This document shows positions 54,439 to 64,000 of a DNA stretch of 64,000 nt, one piece after another; position 1 is the stretch's first letter; each line of letters opens with the position of its first letter. The stretch comes from Bryum argenteum. Taxonomy: Eukaryota > Streptophyta > Bryopsida > Bryales > Bryaceae. The position numbers were made by a program, and so were the translations under genes. The DNA is taken from NCBI GenBank assembly GCA_037043015.1, contig CM073323.1:5890001-5954000 (forward strand), in the 5' to 3' direction. The notes under the pieces were generated by a model, which saw only the letters and a list, made by a program, of their open reading frames with translations, searched no databases and had not been told where the DNA came from.

Positions 54439-54587
54439 AGTCTCTTCCTTTCATTCAAATGGTCGATTTTCAACCCTAGGACGGAACATTCAGGGGGTTA
54501 AAATCCTGATGCATTTATAAAATGGGTAATTGAGGATCTTTGAGATTACAGTGATCGAAGATCCTTATTCTACCTTATTTAATAGCG

Positions 54588-55917
54588 CGTATCTTCACTT
54601 TCTCAAACAACTGCTTTCTTCAACTCACATGTAGGGATATCATGCTTCAATCAATAACCCAAATACCAATTGTTGTTGAACATATAAGTGGAGCATACTC
54701 TAAACATAGATGCAGGAATGCTCTAAATTCCTCAGCCCTAATGAATGCTTATCCTAGAATGAGTTATGCATTTACATTCATTGATATTAATTGATAGTTA
54801 GAATAAGGTAACCATAACTGATGTCAATACTTTACGATGAAATCGTAATTAAAATAAAGTTCAAATGAAAGTGATGTTATCATATTTATCAAGAGAGTGT
54901 AATCCACTTAGAGAAAACAGATAGCAAGTATGACAAATGAGATAATTGAACACAAGATAGAAATTCATGCCTTCAGACCTTTGCTTAAGACAAATTTCTC
55001 CAGACATGGTATGGGAGGTGTTCCAGCATCCTCACTTCATTTACAGGTGAGGGCATCCTCCATGGACACGGAATACACTCCCTCTAAACCAAATTCTATC
55101 TTTTGACTGATTAAAAATTAGAAATTAAAATTATCATCATTAGAAGCGCATGTAAATAAACATGAGATATTTCTCAAGGAAAAAAAAAAAAAATTGTGAA
55201 ATTGGGACGTAGGTGAAATCCCTCATTGAAAACATCACATTTTCAAAATTTAGAGGGAGTGCACCAAATCTTGCTTAAAAATGGGAAGATCCTCACACGC
55301 TCCCTCTAAATTTTAGAAATATAGAGGGAATAAGGGGGGGTCACCTACTTTTTAAGCAAGATTTGGTGCACTCTCTCTAAATTTTGAAAATGTGGTATTT
55401 TCAATGAGGGATTTCACCTACGTCCCAATTTCACAAAAAAAAATCTTGAGAAATATCTCACATTTATTTACATGCGCTTCTAATGATGATAATTTTACTT
55501 TCTAATTTTTAATCAGTCAAAAGATAGAATTTGGTTCAGAGGGAGCTTATTCAGTGTCCATTGAGGATGCTCTAAGAGCAATTTTTGACGTTTCATTACC
55601 TCTGTCGTATTAGCACAAACTGCTATGAATTATGCTACTGAAAATGCATTACTGTGCCCCGGAAAAGATGCTCCAAAAGCTCATTAGTTTGACACATTCA
55701 TCATCACTTCTCTGAGCACTGAATGCTCACTTTTTCATGCAGCACAGATTTGTCTTAAACAAAACTGCATGGGTAGCCCCATTAGCTGCTATGGACAACA
55801 CACCAGCATGCATGCTCTTTTAACACAGGAAATTTTTGAAGGATTTACCTATTTATCTCCACTCACTTATATCCAATCCTACTTCTCCCCTGAAAATTCC
55901 AAACATGGAGGGGTTAA
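54588..55917 (-). repeat. Right arm of 7.7-kb inverted-repeat structure
   Basis: This is the reverse complement of 48200-49020 and ends AAACATGGAGGGGTTAA at 55917. It is about 805 bases after removing the MITE at 55051-55572 and its duplicated target. The next bases (TAAAAGGGTGCC) have no counterpart beside the left arm. Confidence 0.88.
55051..55572. mobile_element. Harbinger-like MITE with an empty site in the other arm
   Basis: The ends are GGGCATCCTCCATGGACAC and its complement ...GAGGATGCTC, followed inward by long arms that make most of the 522 bp a hairpin. The flanks are TGA (55048-55050) and TAA (55573-55575). The left arm of the large structure has the uninterrupted sequence GGTGAGAGCAA (complement near 48,537-48,547) at the same point, which defines the insertion. 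Confidence 0.88.
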
Positions 55918-58214
55918 TAAAAGGGTGCCCCTACATTCTACCCTCTATAAATGTTAACCCTCGGGAGTAAGCATTTCTTAATCCCTTGAGTATCCTGAGG
56001 ACCGTTTTGGGTCGCTTTTGCTCTCATCAGCTTCTCAGTTACTATATTTAGCTTGCATGAGTTTGAAACCTTCTGAAGGTTGTAGAGTTTTTCCCTACCT
56101 TTCCGAATAGCCATTTCGAGCCCTTAACCCCAAAACGACCACGGCCACCGATTCAGCTTGTACGGTCAAGGCCAAAAGATGTTTACAGTCAACTTCAAAT
56201 GTTATGATCTCACATCCAGTGATGATCCAACGGTTGAAAATTTTCACACTACTACCTATGGTAGTCTACTTCAAGATCCTACGGTTGAAGTTATCAAAAA
56301 TTTCCAAAAATATTGGACGTCCAATATGACATTAGTCAATATTCCATCAGTACATAGTGGTCAGTGTTGGGATTTCAAGCTCCCAAAACATCGTGGATCT
56401 TTAGGGGTTAAAGTCCTCATAGTTTAGGAGATATTCATGGTCAAAGCTTGAAAGTAGTATTTAAAATCTGCCCAAAACTGCCCAACTGTAGTATATGCTC
56501 ATTTATTCTCAAAATCTGCCAAAAAAACAATTAAATCGCATAAACTTTAAAAAATCACCAAAGATTGAGATATTACTTTTATTCAAATTTTGTTTTTTCT
56601 ACTTTTGGAGGAGGTTGTAAGGCATGATTATACTGTTTGGATTTTCATTCGAATAATTATTAGATGCCTTTATTATTGTCAAGGAATGGTCTTTGTATTT
56701 GAATTTTACCATACCTCTATGGGAATAATCAAGCATTTCTTTGGGTTTTATAAGTCGCATGAGGGTAATAATTACATAGATATATTCCTTACGAATCTAA
56801 GAACAAGAATTTGATGAGCCACTAATCTACTTTATTACCCAAAATGGTTTTTTTGGCCCTCAAAACTTTGCTCACCCTCTTTACGACAAGGAGAAATTTT
56901 TTTTTCTCAACTTTAAACATTATGATCTCACAAATGGTAAAGAATTTAAGTCTAAGATTTTATATACATATACACGTAGAAGTTAGGTACTAGATCCATG
57001 ATTACATATTTGAAAATACATTATATAATAAATCTTTCACCTTGCATTCAAACACGGCAATTTTGAAGGCAAAGCATGCAAATAGTGTCTTGAAACTTTA
57101 GCGATCAACACTTACAGGGTATTAACAATTTACAATAAAATAAAATAAAATAAAAATAAAAAATGAACAATTTTAAGAACATGATTTTAAAATATAATGT
57201 ATTTTAACGTGTATGTATTTAAAAGATTCAAACTCATGGAGTAAAATTCAACATTTTGTCATGGTACAAAGGTACAAATGTTAGCATACATTCATTCAGA
57301 TTGTGGACGTATAGTGATGCATATCATCCATTCAACATTTGTAAGGTCAAAAATACAAAGAGGGGGACAATCAGCACATTTACCATTTTTAGTGTGGGGA
57401 GTAGAAGACACCAAGCATTTGGAAAGAGCCAACACTGAAAAGTGTTCATTCAAGACTGTATTCTGTGTTGCAGAAGGTCTTTAAATTGCAAGGGTAAAAT
57501 CTAGATGAGGTTCCCGCTTTCCAAACAGAACCTCATTAAATGAAAAGACAAAACAACCTGGGCCTCCAGAGCATCCGAATAGAATATAGTGAGCAGTCAC
57601 CAAGTTTGACAAACTCGAGAAAACTAAGGATTCACTGTATCTGAAAAATCTCAGGCACCAGCTCTGTCTGGGTAGTTTCAGGAATTAGTGCTCGTGTCTC
57701 GAGGCACCAAAAGGACTTGTGATTATGGCTGACCAGAGCATAATTTACAGAACAGCATCCACAATAATTGATGCAAGGCTCCGCAGTATTCGAGGACATC
57801 TCCGCCTTTCTCCAAGAAAAGTCCGTGACATTCACAGAAGATATAAATTGAATTGCGGAATGCAAACGCCATCCTTCAGGACGACGCTTGCAAACGCCAC
57901 TGCCGACTTCCGCTTCGCAAAAAGCAGCAGTGGTCACTCGCAGAAATATGTAAAATTAAAAAAATAAGGCATCAAAATCCGGCCGGCTCAGTTCATAGGA
58001 AAGAAATTACAGCGACGTCCTACTGCCTGCAATCCTGCCTAAGATCACACAGCCAAAAAAATATTACTATGTAGTTGAAGGCCTCATTAACCAGGGGGGA
58101 GCTCATATCACCCCGTCCCCTTTCATTTTCGAGAGACCAGCATTAAATTGATGCAACTCTTCATCCGCAGGAAGAATGCGAGACGATTCGACCGCGAGTA
58201 TCTAAACAATGCGC
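55918..58214. other. AT-rich intergenic DNA
   Basis: No gene was recognised. It holds a TTAA-ended element (56124-56411) and an inverted relative of the 35.8-kb tandem repeat near 56440-56520. The last 100 bases or so are probably the 3' UTR of SAM synthetase. Confidence 0.55.
56124..56411. mobile_element. TTAA-ended element, 288 bp
   Basis: It starts TTAACCCCAAAACGACC and ends GATCTTTAGGGGTTAA. The interior contains TGTTATGATCTCACA and AAGATCCTACGGTTGAA, words also present in the elements at 31.6, 38.7 and 40.5 kb. Confidence 0.6.
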
Positions 58215-59396
58215 TTAGGCCTGGGCCTTCTCCCACTTCAGGGGCTTGACAATCTCCCAGGTGAAGTCGGGGTCGTTACGTCCGAAATGGCCGTATGCAG
58301 CAGTCTTCTGGAAACGCTTGTTACCTCCACGCTTCAGATCCAAGTTGATGCACATCATGCCGGGCCTGAAGTCGAAGTTCTCCTTCACGATCTTCAGAAT
58401 CTCCGAGTCGTGGATCTTTCCGGTCCCGTACGTGTCCACGAACACTGACAATGGCTCCGGCACTCCAATGGCGTATGATACCTGCACGATCGCCCGTCGA
58501 GCCATGCCGGCAGCCACAATGCTCTTCGCTGCCTGACGCACAATGTACGCCCCGCTCCTGTCCACCTTTGTGGGGTCCTTTCCGGAGAAAGCACCTCCTC
58601 CGTGAGCTCCCCATCCTCCGTAGGTATCGATGATGATCTTGCGACCCGTCAACCCAGCGTCACCGTGAGGTCCTCCGATCACAAACCGACCCGATGGGTT
58701 CAAGTGGAAGATCGTGTTCTCGTCCATGTACTTCGACGGGATCACGGGCTCAATCACGTGCTTCTTCAAATCAGCCGCGATCTGGTCGTTCGTCACGGTC
58801 TCATCGTGCTGGGTGGAGATCAGCACAGTGTGCACCCTCAGGGGCACCATGGCGCCACCGTCGTTTTTGTACTCCACGGTCACCTGGGTCTTTCCATCGG
58901 GGCGCAACCACGCACACGTACCGTTCTTGCGAACCTCGGTAAGCTTAGCGCCCAACTTGGTCGCCAACACGTGAGTCAAGGGCATGAGCTCCTCAGTCTC
59001 GTCCGTGGCGTATCCGAACATGTGTCCCTGGTCACCAGCGCCAATGTCCTCCGGGGCCTTGGTGAAGTTCCCGTGCACTCCCTGGGCAATGTCGGGGCTC
59101 TGAGCCTCCAAGTTCATCAACACCTTGCACTTGTCCGCATCGAGACCAACATCGTCGGAGATGAAGCCAATCTCCCTGCAGGTGTCGCGGACGATCTTCT
59201 CGTAGTCGACAACAGCCTTGGTGGTGATCTCACCGAACACCATCACCATGTTGGTCTTGGTGCACGTCTCGCACGCCACCTTGCTGTCGGGGTCCTGCTC
59301 GAGGCAGGCATCCAAAACGGCATCGGACACCTGATCGCACAGCTTGTCGGGGTGGCCCTCGTTCACAGACTCGGAGGTAAACAGAAATGTCTCCAT
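58215..59396 (-). CDS. SAMS: S-adenosylmethionine synthetase
   Basis: An uninterrupted 393-residue CDS starts [20 protein letters not shown]. It carries the family signatures [15 protein letters not shown] (about 118-132) and [17 protein letters not shown] (the P-loop-like signature 2), [18 protein letters not shown], and an intact C-terminus [16 protein letters not shown]. The enzyme makes S-adenosylmethionine from methionine and ATP in the cytosol as a homo-oligomer, supplying methylation, polyamines and lignin precursors. An in-frame extension 17 codons upstream is excluded because an acceptor (GTGTGCCAG) sits directly before the ATG. The high G+C at third positions contrasts with the AT-rich flanks and fits strong expression. 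It is the source of the broken fragment at 49,083-49,446. Confidence 0.98.
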   Translation of the reverse strand: METFLFTSESVNEGHPDKLCDQVSDAVLDACLEQDPDSKVACETCTKTNMVMVFGEITTKAVVDYEKIVRDTCREIGFISDDVGLDADKCKVLMNLEAQSPDIAQGVHGNFTKAPEDIGAGDQGHMFGYATDETEELMPLTHVLATKLGAKLTEVRKNGTCAWLRPDGKTQVTVEYKNDGGAMVPLRVHTVLISTQHDETVTNDQIAADLKKHVIEPVIPSKYMDENTIFHLNPSGRFVIGGPHGDAGLTGRKIIIDTYGGWGAHGGGAFSGKDPTKVDRSGAYIVRQAAKSIVAAGMARRAIVQVSYAIGVPEPLSVFVDTYGTGKIHDSEILKIVKENFDFRPGMMCINLDLKRGGNKRFQKTAAYGHFGRNDPDFTWEIVKPLKWEKAQA

Positions 59397-59577
59397 CTGG
59401 CACACAATCGAAAAACCCGAATCAGCACACTCAGATACTCTGACCACAAACCGAAAAACCTAACCCCATCGTACTCGACCCTACTCACAGATCCACAAAT
59501 TCAGGACCAGCCGCACAGCTGCAAACCCAACTCAGAATCGCATGCTAAAGGAAAGGAAAGGTGGGTAAGAGCAGTAC
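59397..59577 (-). other. 5'-UTR intron of SAM synthetase
   Basis: Donor CTCAAG|GTACTG at 59577-59576 and acceptor GTGCCAG immediately upstream of the ATG. A leader intron just before the start codon is usual in plant SAM synthetase genes. Confidence 0.75.
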
Positions 59578-59685
59578 CTTGAGTGTGCGAGTAGAGGGGG
59601 CGGCACCGCGACAGCAGGGGCGGCGAGAGAAGAGCGATGGTGGAAGAGAGCGAGGGATGGGAGCACGAGAGAGCGGGACGGGAGG

Positions 59686-59691
59686 GTTATA
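59686..59691 (-). promoter_or_regulatory. Possible TATA box of SAM synthetase
   Basis: The minus strand reads CTCCTATAACCCTCC. It is about 110 bases upstream of the leader-intron donor, with a pyrimidine-rich leader (CTCTCTCGTGCTCCC type) between. Confidence 0.4.
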
Positions 59692-59699
59692 GGAGAGGG

Positions 59700-62600
59700 G
59701 AGAGCTTGGAGAGGGCGGAGGCGCACGCGGCTTGGGCGTCAGATCCAGGGCGCGCCGTGCGATGCGGCATCGACGGTGGAGCGCGCGGCCAGGCTCCAGT
59801 GGCATCCAGGGACTACTACATGACAAGAGCGCGGCCATAACTGCACTGCCACTGCTAGACTTGCCGCTTCACCCACGTGCTCCGCCTTCCCCTTTCCCCT
59901 TCAATTATTGAACCCTGACCCTGACTGACCACTCTCACCCCTTCCGCTCCCTTTCCTTCCCTTGGTTTAGTTTCCTCACCACTTGCCCCTTTGTTGCGTC
60001 ATTCCATTGCACCAAAGAATGTGTCGTTTGGATATTGTATGCAAATGTTATCAGGAAGGCAAGTTTGTTCCTTTTGAAAAGCAACTAACTGCCATGCCCA
60101 TAGTGACCCAATGCAAATAGTATTTGTCTGGACTATATTAGTACTCTTGATTCAAGCTGCTATTAAACAACAAAGAAAAACATATACGAAACAAAAACGG
60201 CTTGGAAACATGATAAATTTATTTTCAAAAGCAAACGCGATAGACGCACCGACACAAAGTACATGATTGCGTAAAAATGTAATAAATCCATCAACAAAAA
60301 TGCATAATTTAATAGCTTGGATATGTGATAGACGTACTGATAAACATAGGTGAACAATTTAGAAGCGTAGTACTCTTATTAACAAAAAGCTTAGGGGGGT
60401 AGCTTGAATGTGTGACGAAAAGCATATAAGTTAAAACATGAAAAACTTACCAACAAAAACCCTAACTGCTTGGAACATAATAGCCGACAAGAGATTCATC
60501 TCTTGTCTAATCCGATCTTTATAGTTCTGACATGTAAAAGCTAAAGGGCTTCCAAGTTTAAACTTACTATGCCGGTTTGCTATTTCTACAATAGTGCATT
60601 TTTCTTTACTTATTTTTGGCAACTTTAGAGCGTTTCTTCAATCGGTCGCCAAAGGTGGCAAATCGTATAGCTAGTCCGAAAGGAGAACACTTTTCCACTA
60701 AAAAGTCGTAAGTCACTATTTGTAATATTTGTAATATTTACAATATTTGTAATTTTCACTATTGCAAATGTGTTAAATCATTGGCTTTCTTTATTCTAAT
60801 ATCAAAATTTGAGTATTGTTATTTTTGTTGTAGCAATCTTGTTACATACATAGTGACTTTTGGTGATTTCTACCTTCAACATGTGGATATGTTAATAATT
60901 TTAAATTTATTTTAGATTATAAATAGGTTTTTCATATAATTATTTTTACAATAGAGAAGAAGTGCAAGGCTTATGACACTTTCTACATTAACTTGGTGAA
61001 GTGTATGTACATCACTTTGAGATCTTTAGGGAGATTTACCATGGCCTATCGAGACTTAATTCACACACCGAATTCTTCTCGGATCCTTTTTAGTGTGCAA
61101 ATGGTGTGCAAATATACATATTTTTAATTTGCCTTGTAGATTATTTCCATAAGTGAACAAAAAAATGGCAAGATTTTTCTCTTGGACAATTTGCATTAAT
61201 AATCAGATTAAACCTTTAACTTCTTATGGTCTAATACGAGTGGTTGTCATTGCCCAACTTTCTGAAATGATTTTCTTCTTTATTTGAAGGTAGAAAGTTT
61301 TTGAGTTTTCATCAATAAGTAAAAGCCACACTAATGTTTGTATAAGGCTTTGTAAAGTAGTAGGTAATCATTTATTATTTAAGGCACGTATATTGTTTAG
61401 TTTTCTTTTAGACGTGATGTTATAAATCTTGCACAATCGGTCCAATCGAACCACATGAGGTGTCATTTGAAGCAAGTTGTTTTGTAGAGTTGTGGAAAAT
61501 AATTGGATTGCAAAATCGGTCGACAATCCCGAGATATTGAACTTTCAACTAATTTTGGCCCCAAAATTACCAAAAATTACATTATCTCGTTGTGACCAAA
61601 TTCCAAAGTGGCTCACGTCAATTTGTTTACCAATTCTACAAAGGCAACCTCCAAAAGTTTCAAAATAAATCTTCACAATGCCCAAAAAACTTAGGAGACA
61701 AACTTTGAATGTTATGATTTCTCAAATGGTAAACATCCAATGGTCAGTTCAACCCTTAACTGAGCCGAATGTCAAAAAACGACACTTTGAAGAGTCATAA
61801 CTTCTTCATTCACAGTCCATTTTTAATGAAATCACTTGGGTTGGGTCCCAAATCAAGTCTACATTGTGTAGTAAAAGTTGCAAACCCATACAATGAAGTA
61901 ACAAAATCATCAAAAAAATTCATTAAATCAAATAACAAGAGCTACAACATACATTATAGTGCAAGCAATATAATATATGTTATAACTCTATGGTGAAAAG
62001 TGCCAAAAGCTTTACCAAGACAAAAAAGAAAAAAATTAGACAACAAGAGTCACAACATATATTATAGTGCAAGCAACTTTGATTTTAGATGTGCACAACA
62101 TAGGTTGTTTTACTCCTGAAATTACCATCATGTTTTCTTGGTTTTTCAAAAAAAAACAATTCAAAAATAGCAATTAGTGCTTGGCGACTCTTTTGTTTTT
62201 GAAAACAAAAGATAGAAAGTGGAGTTTGTGGGTTTCTTTACAAATACCTCTATTATGGTCTTGCAATTTCAATGTCCTCATGACTCCAAATCTGATCCAC
62301 ATAATTTACAATAAGTAAATTAAAAATTGTACAATCAAGATTCGAGCGAGTCACTATCAAATAGAAATGATAAGTAATGATGTTTCAAAGCTAAGCTTAG
62401 GCTGCCAAAAGCCATCAAGAAACGTGTGTACCTCACTACAGTGAACGAACGTCATACTGCGTTGGAATGCTCTACTTCGAAGCTCTCAAGCTACAGGATC
62501 TTCATTGCCCTAACTTTGTATTTCTTCTCAGTGCACGAAGTTCAAGCACCCCCAAAAAAAAAATGTAGAAGTCAGTAGCAACGCCATTGAAATTTCAAGC

Positions 62601-63394
62601 CTTCGAGATGAGATGCATCCGTGAGCGGCAATGAAGATGCTCCTTCTCTCTATACACAACATCCAAGTCCGTAAGTGTTCGCCAATCTCTCAAGAGCAGT
62701 GCCCATAACCTCTTGGTGTGAAATGGTCCGCTCCTTACATGTCCATGTCCAGGTTTACAAAGCGGTGGTTTATATCGCCTCTATTGCTATCGCCGTGAGA
62801 AGATACTACTACCACCTCTCCTGCACTGGAGTATGTAGAAGCTCCGATATAGTTGGCCCATCTTAAGGTTGCTTGGTTCTTCAGTTACCCTCAATGCCAT
62901 ACACCGCCTCCACCAACGACCTCGCTGCTTGCGCCCACATTCGACTTCAATGGATCGGGGACTGCTGTTGATGGCGATGTGAACTTGCCAATGACCGCCT
63001 AGAGTCCAGAGCTCATCAGTTTTACGTCCAAGAAACCAAATTGTAAACATAATGATACCTCCACTTCAAAGAAAATCCTCGCTAGTGAATGGAGCTTGGA
63101 AGTTTATCCACCACGTAGATTGGAAAGTTTAAGCCAAAGCTCGATTGTTCATAGCATGTTCATGACTTATGAATTACTCTGTTTAAGTGATTGATGGCTT
63201 TTGGATATATCATCATGAAGTTCAGTTCCGAACATCACGAATTTTACTACTTCGTCTTGAAGAAGACAAAAGAACATGTTCTTATAGTATTACGAACTGC
63301 AGATTTCATGTATTACTGAACATGAAGATTTCTAATCCTCTCTGATTAGTTTAGTGGATGAGGCCACATCCGAATATGTGTGCATAGAGCGTAC
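59700..63394. other. SAM synthetase upstream region and AT-rich intergenic DNA
   Basis: 59,700-60,000 is G+C-richer promoter DNA. 60,000-62,400 is AT-rich with no recognisable gene and contains a family A copy. 62,400-63,394 may hold downstream exons of the minus-strand gene at the window end, but none could be placed with confidence. Confidence 0.5.
61789..61876 (+). repeat. Dispersed repeat family A, copy 4
   Basis: GAAGAGTCATAACTTCTTCA, then TCACTTGGGTTGGGTCCCAA and ATCAAGTCTACATTGTGTAG, closest in the centre to the copy at 5456. It is preceded by GTCAAAAAACGACACTTT, similar to the lead-in of the copy at 13607. Confidence 0.65.
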
Positions 63395-63986
63395 CTGCGG
63401 AAGACTTTTCTTGACGACTGAGAGCATCCAGTCCTCATTTGTTGATAGAATGGCAGCTGTAGGTTTAGCGAGCTTGGCATTCAGAGCTTTAAGGCCAGGA
63501 TGCTGGCTCAAGAATGCTGGCTCCATGATGAGCCACACATCTCTCGCTCTTTTAGCCCTGACAAGCACAACAATGTCAACCTCTTAAGTCTTGTCAATAT
63601 CAAACAATGTCCTGTTCGAGACTAACGAGCTTCATTCATGACAATGATCCAAGTACAAGATTCATTGAAAAACCGTTCATCACACACTTCGTGCTCCCCA
63701 GATTACGCACAATCGAACGAGTGGGTGCTATACTGACCTTTCAGCTCTTTCGATACCGTCTTGTAAAACAACTTCAAGTCGGGCTCCCTCAAGCCTGCGA
63801 CGAAACACAATGTCAGTGTCCAGGATACAATTTGTCGATAGATATACAAGCAGGCAGCAACGCACGGACTACACCTCAAAACCCTAAAATCTGAAACCCT
63901 TGTAGATTGAAAATTCACAAATCAATACAAGGGCGCGGTGACACTCACATGAGAGACTGAGCATTAGCGATAGCGAAGTAGAACAC
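63395..63986 (-). CDS. Unidentified gene, partial, with apparent in-frame stop
   Basis: Three exon candidates on the minus strand join in phase: 63986-63949 (FYFAIANAQSLM), 63794-63738 (LEGARLEVVLQDGIERAE) and 63611-63395. The last encodes TLFDIDKT, then a TAA at 63586-63584, then EVDIVVLVRAKRARDVW...AFLSQHPGLKALNAKLAKPT and a donor after LPQ. The alternation of helix-like and strand-like pieces looks like a real soluble protein, but I do not recognise the family. Either the gene is broken by a single nonsense change or the third exon starts differently, although other acceptors lose frame. The 5' end lies beyond the window. Confidence 0.45.
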
Positions 63987-64000
63987 CTGCAAATGTTTCA

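Larger units (their letters stand above)
53258..54587. other. AT-rich and purine-rich spacer inside the structure
   Basis: No gene was seen. At 53705-53875 there is a purine-rich stretch built on GGGAA/GGGAC-type words. It is followed by the GC-rich repeat pair and an inverted family A copy. Confidence 0.55.

Noticed and set aside
58602-59582. 326-codon plus-strand frame opposite SAM synthetase
   Set aside because: It is a shadow of the high-G+C antisense coding sequence. It has no family resemblance, and the minus frame matches SAM synthetase along its whole length.

Overview
This window is nuclear DNA of a land plant. The evidence is genes with many short GT-AG introns, a WRKY group IIc transcription factor, a plastid-type acetolactate synthase regulatory subunit with two ACT repeats, and a plant-type S-adenosylmethionine synthetase. 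The protein flavour, and the presence of a beta-lactamase-like hydrolase gene, suggest a bryophyte (moss-like), but I cannot name the species from sequence alone.\n\nLayout. 0.2-2.3 kb: a minus-strand beta-lactamase-like hydrolase, cut by the window start, with a 19-base microexon. 2.3-7 kb: AT-rich DNA with a TA microsatellite and dispersed repeats. 7.1-12.4 kb: a small glycine-rich membrane protein (-), a secreted GH20 beta-hexosaminidase (+), and tail-to-tail with it a secreted plant protein of unknown function (-) that has two alternative last exons. 12.5-15.8 kb: intergenic DNA with a Harbinger-like MITE and a 60-bp tandem duplication. 15.8-28.7 kb: the head-to-head pair of acetolactate synthase small subunit (-, 12 exons, 481 aa) and an AAA ATPase of the At1g50140/At3g19740 type (+, 23 exons, 998 aa), separated by about 430 bp containing a telobox. 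28.7-41.7 kb: gene-poor, repeat-rich DNA with several short inverted-repeat elements. 41.7-44.1 kb: an intact WRKY gene. 43.1-46.9 kb is duplicated at 49.5-53.3 kb. The second copy, with a broken WRKY last exon and an adjacent broken fragment of SAM synthetase, lies inside a 7.7-kb structure (48,200-55,917). That structure has inverted arms of about 0.8 kb and TTAA at both ends. 58.2-59.4 kb: an intact intronless-CDS SAM synthetase (-). 59.6-64 kb: mostly AT-rich, ending in exons of an unidentified minus-strand gene with an apparent in-frame stop.\n\nThe protein genes are housekeeping or metabolic and do not form a pathway cluster. The most unusual feature is the repeat biology: a family of elements ending TTAACCCC...GGGGTTAA, and the large TTAA-bounded inverted-repeat structure carrying fragments of two genes that both still exist intact within 10 kb. 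All exon models come from reading splice sites and frame continuity by eye. No alignment or search was run.
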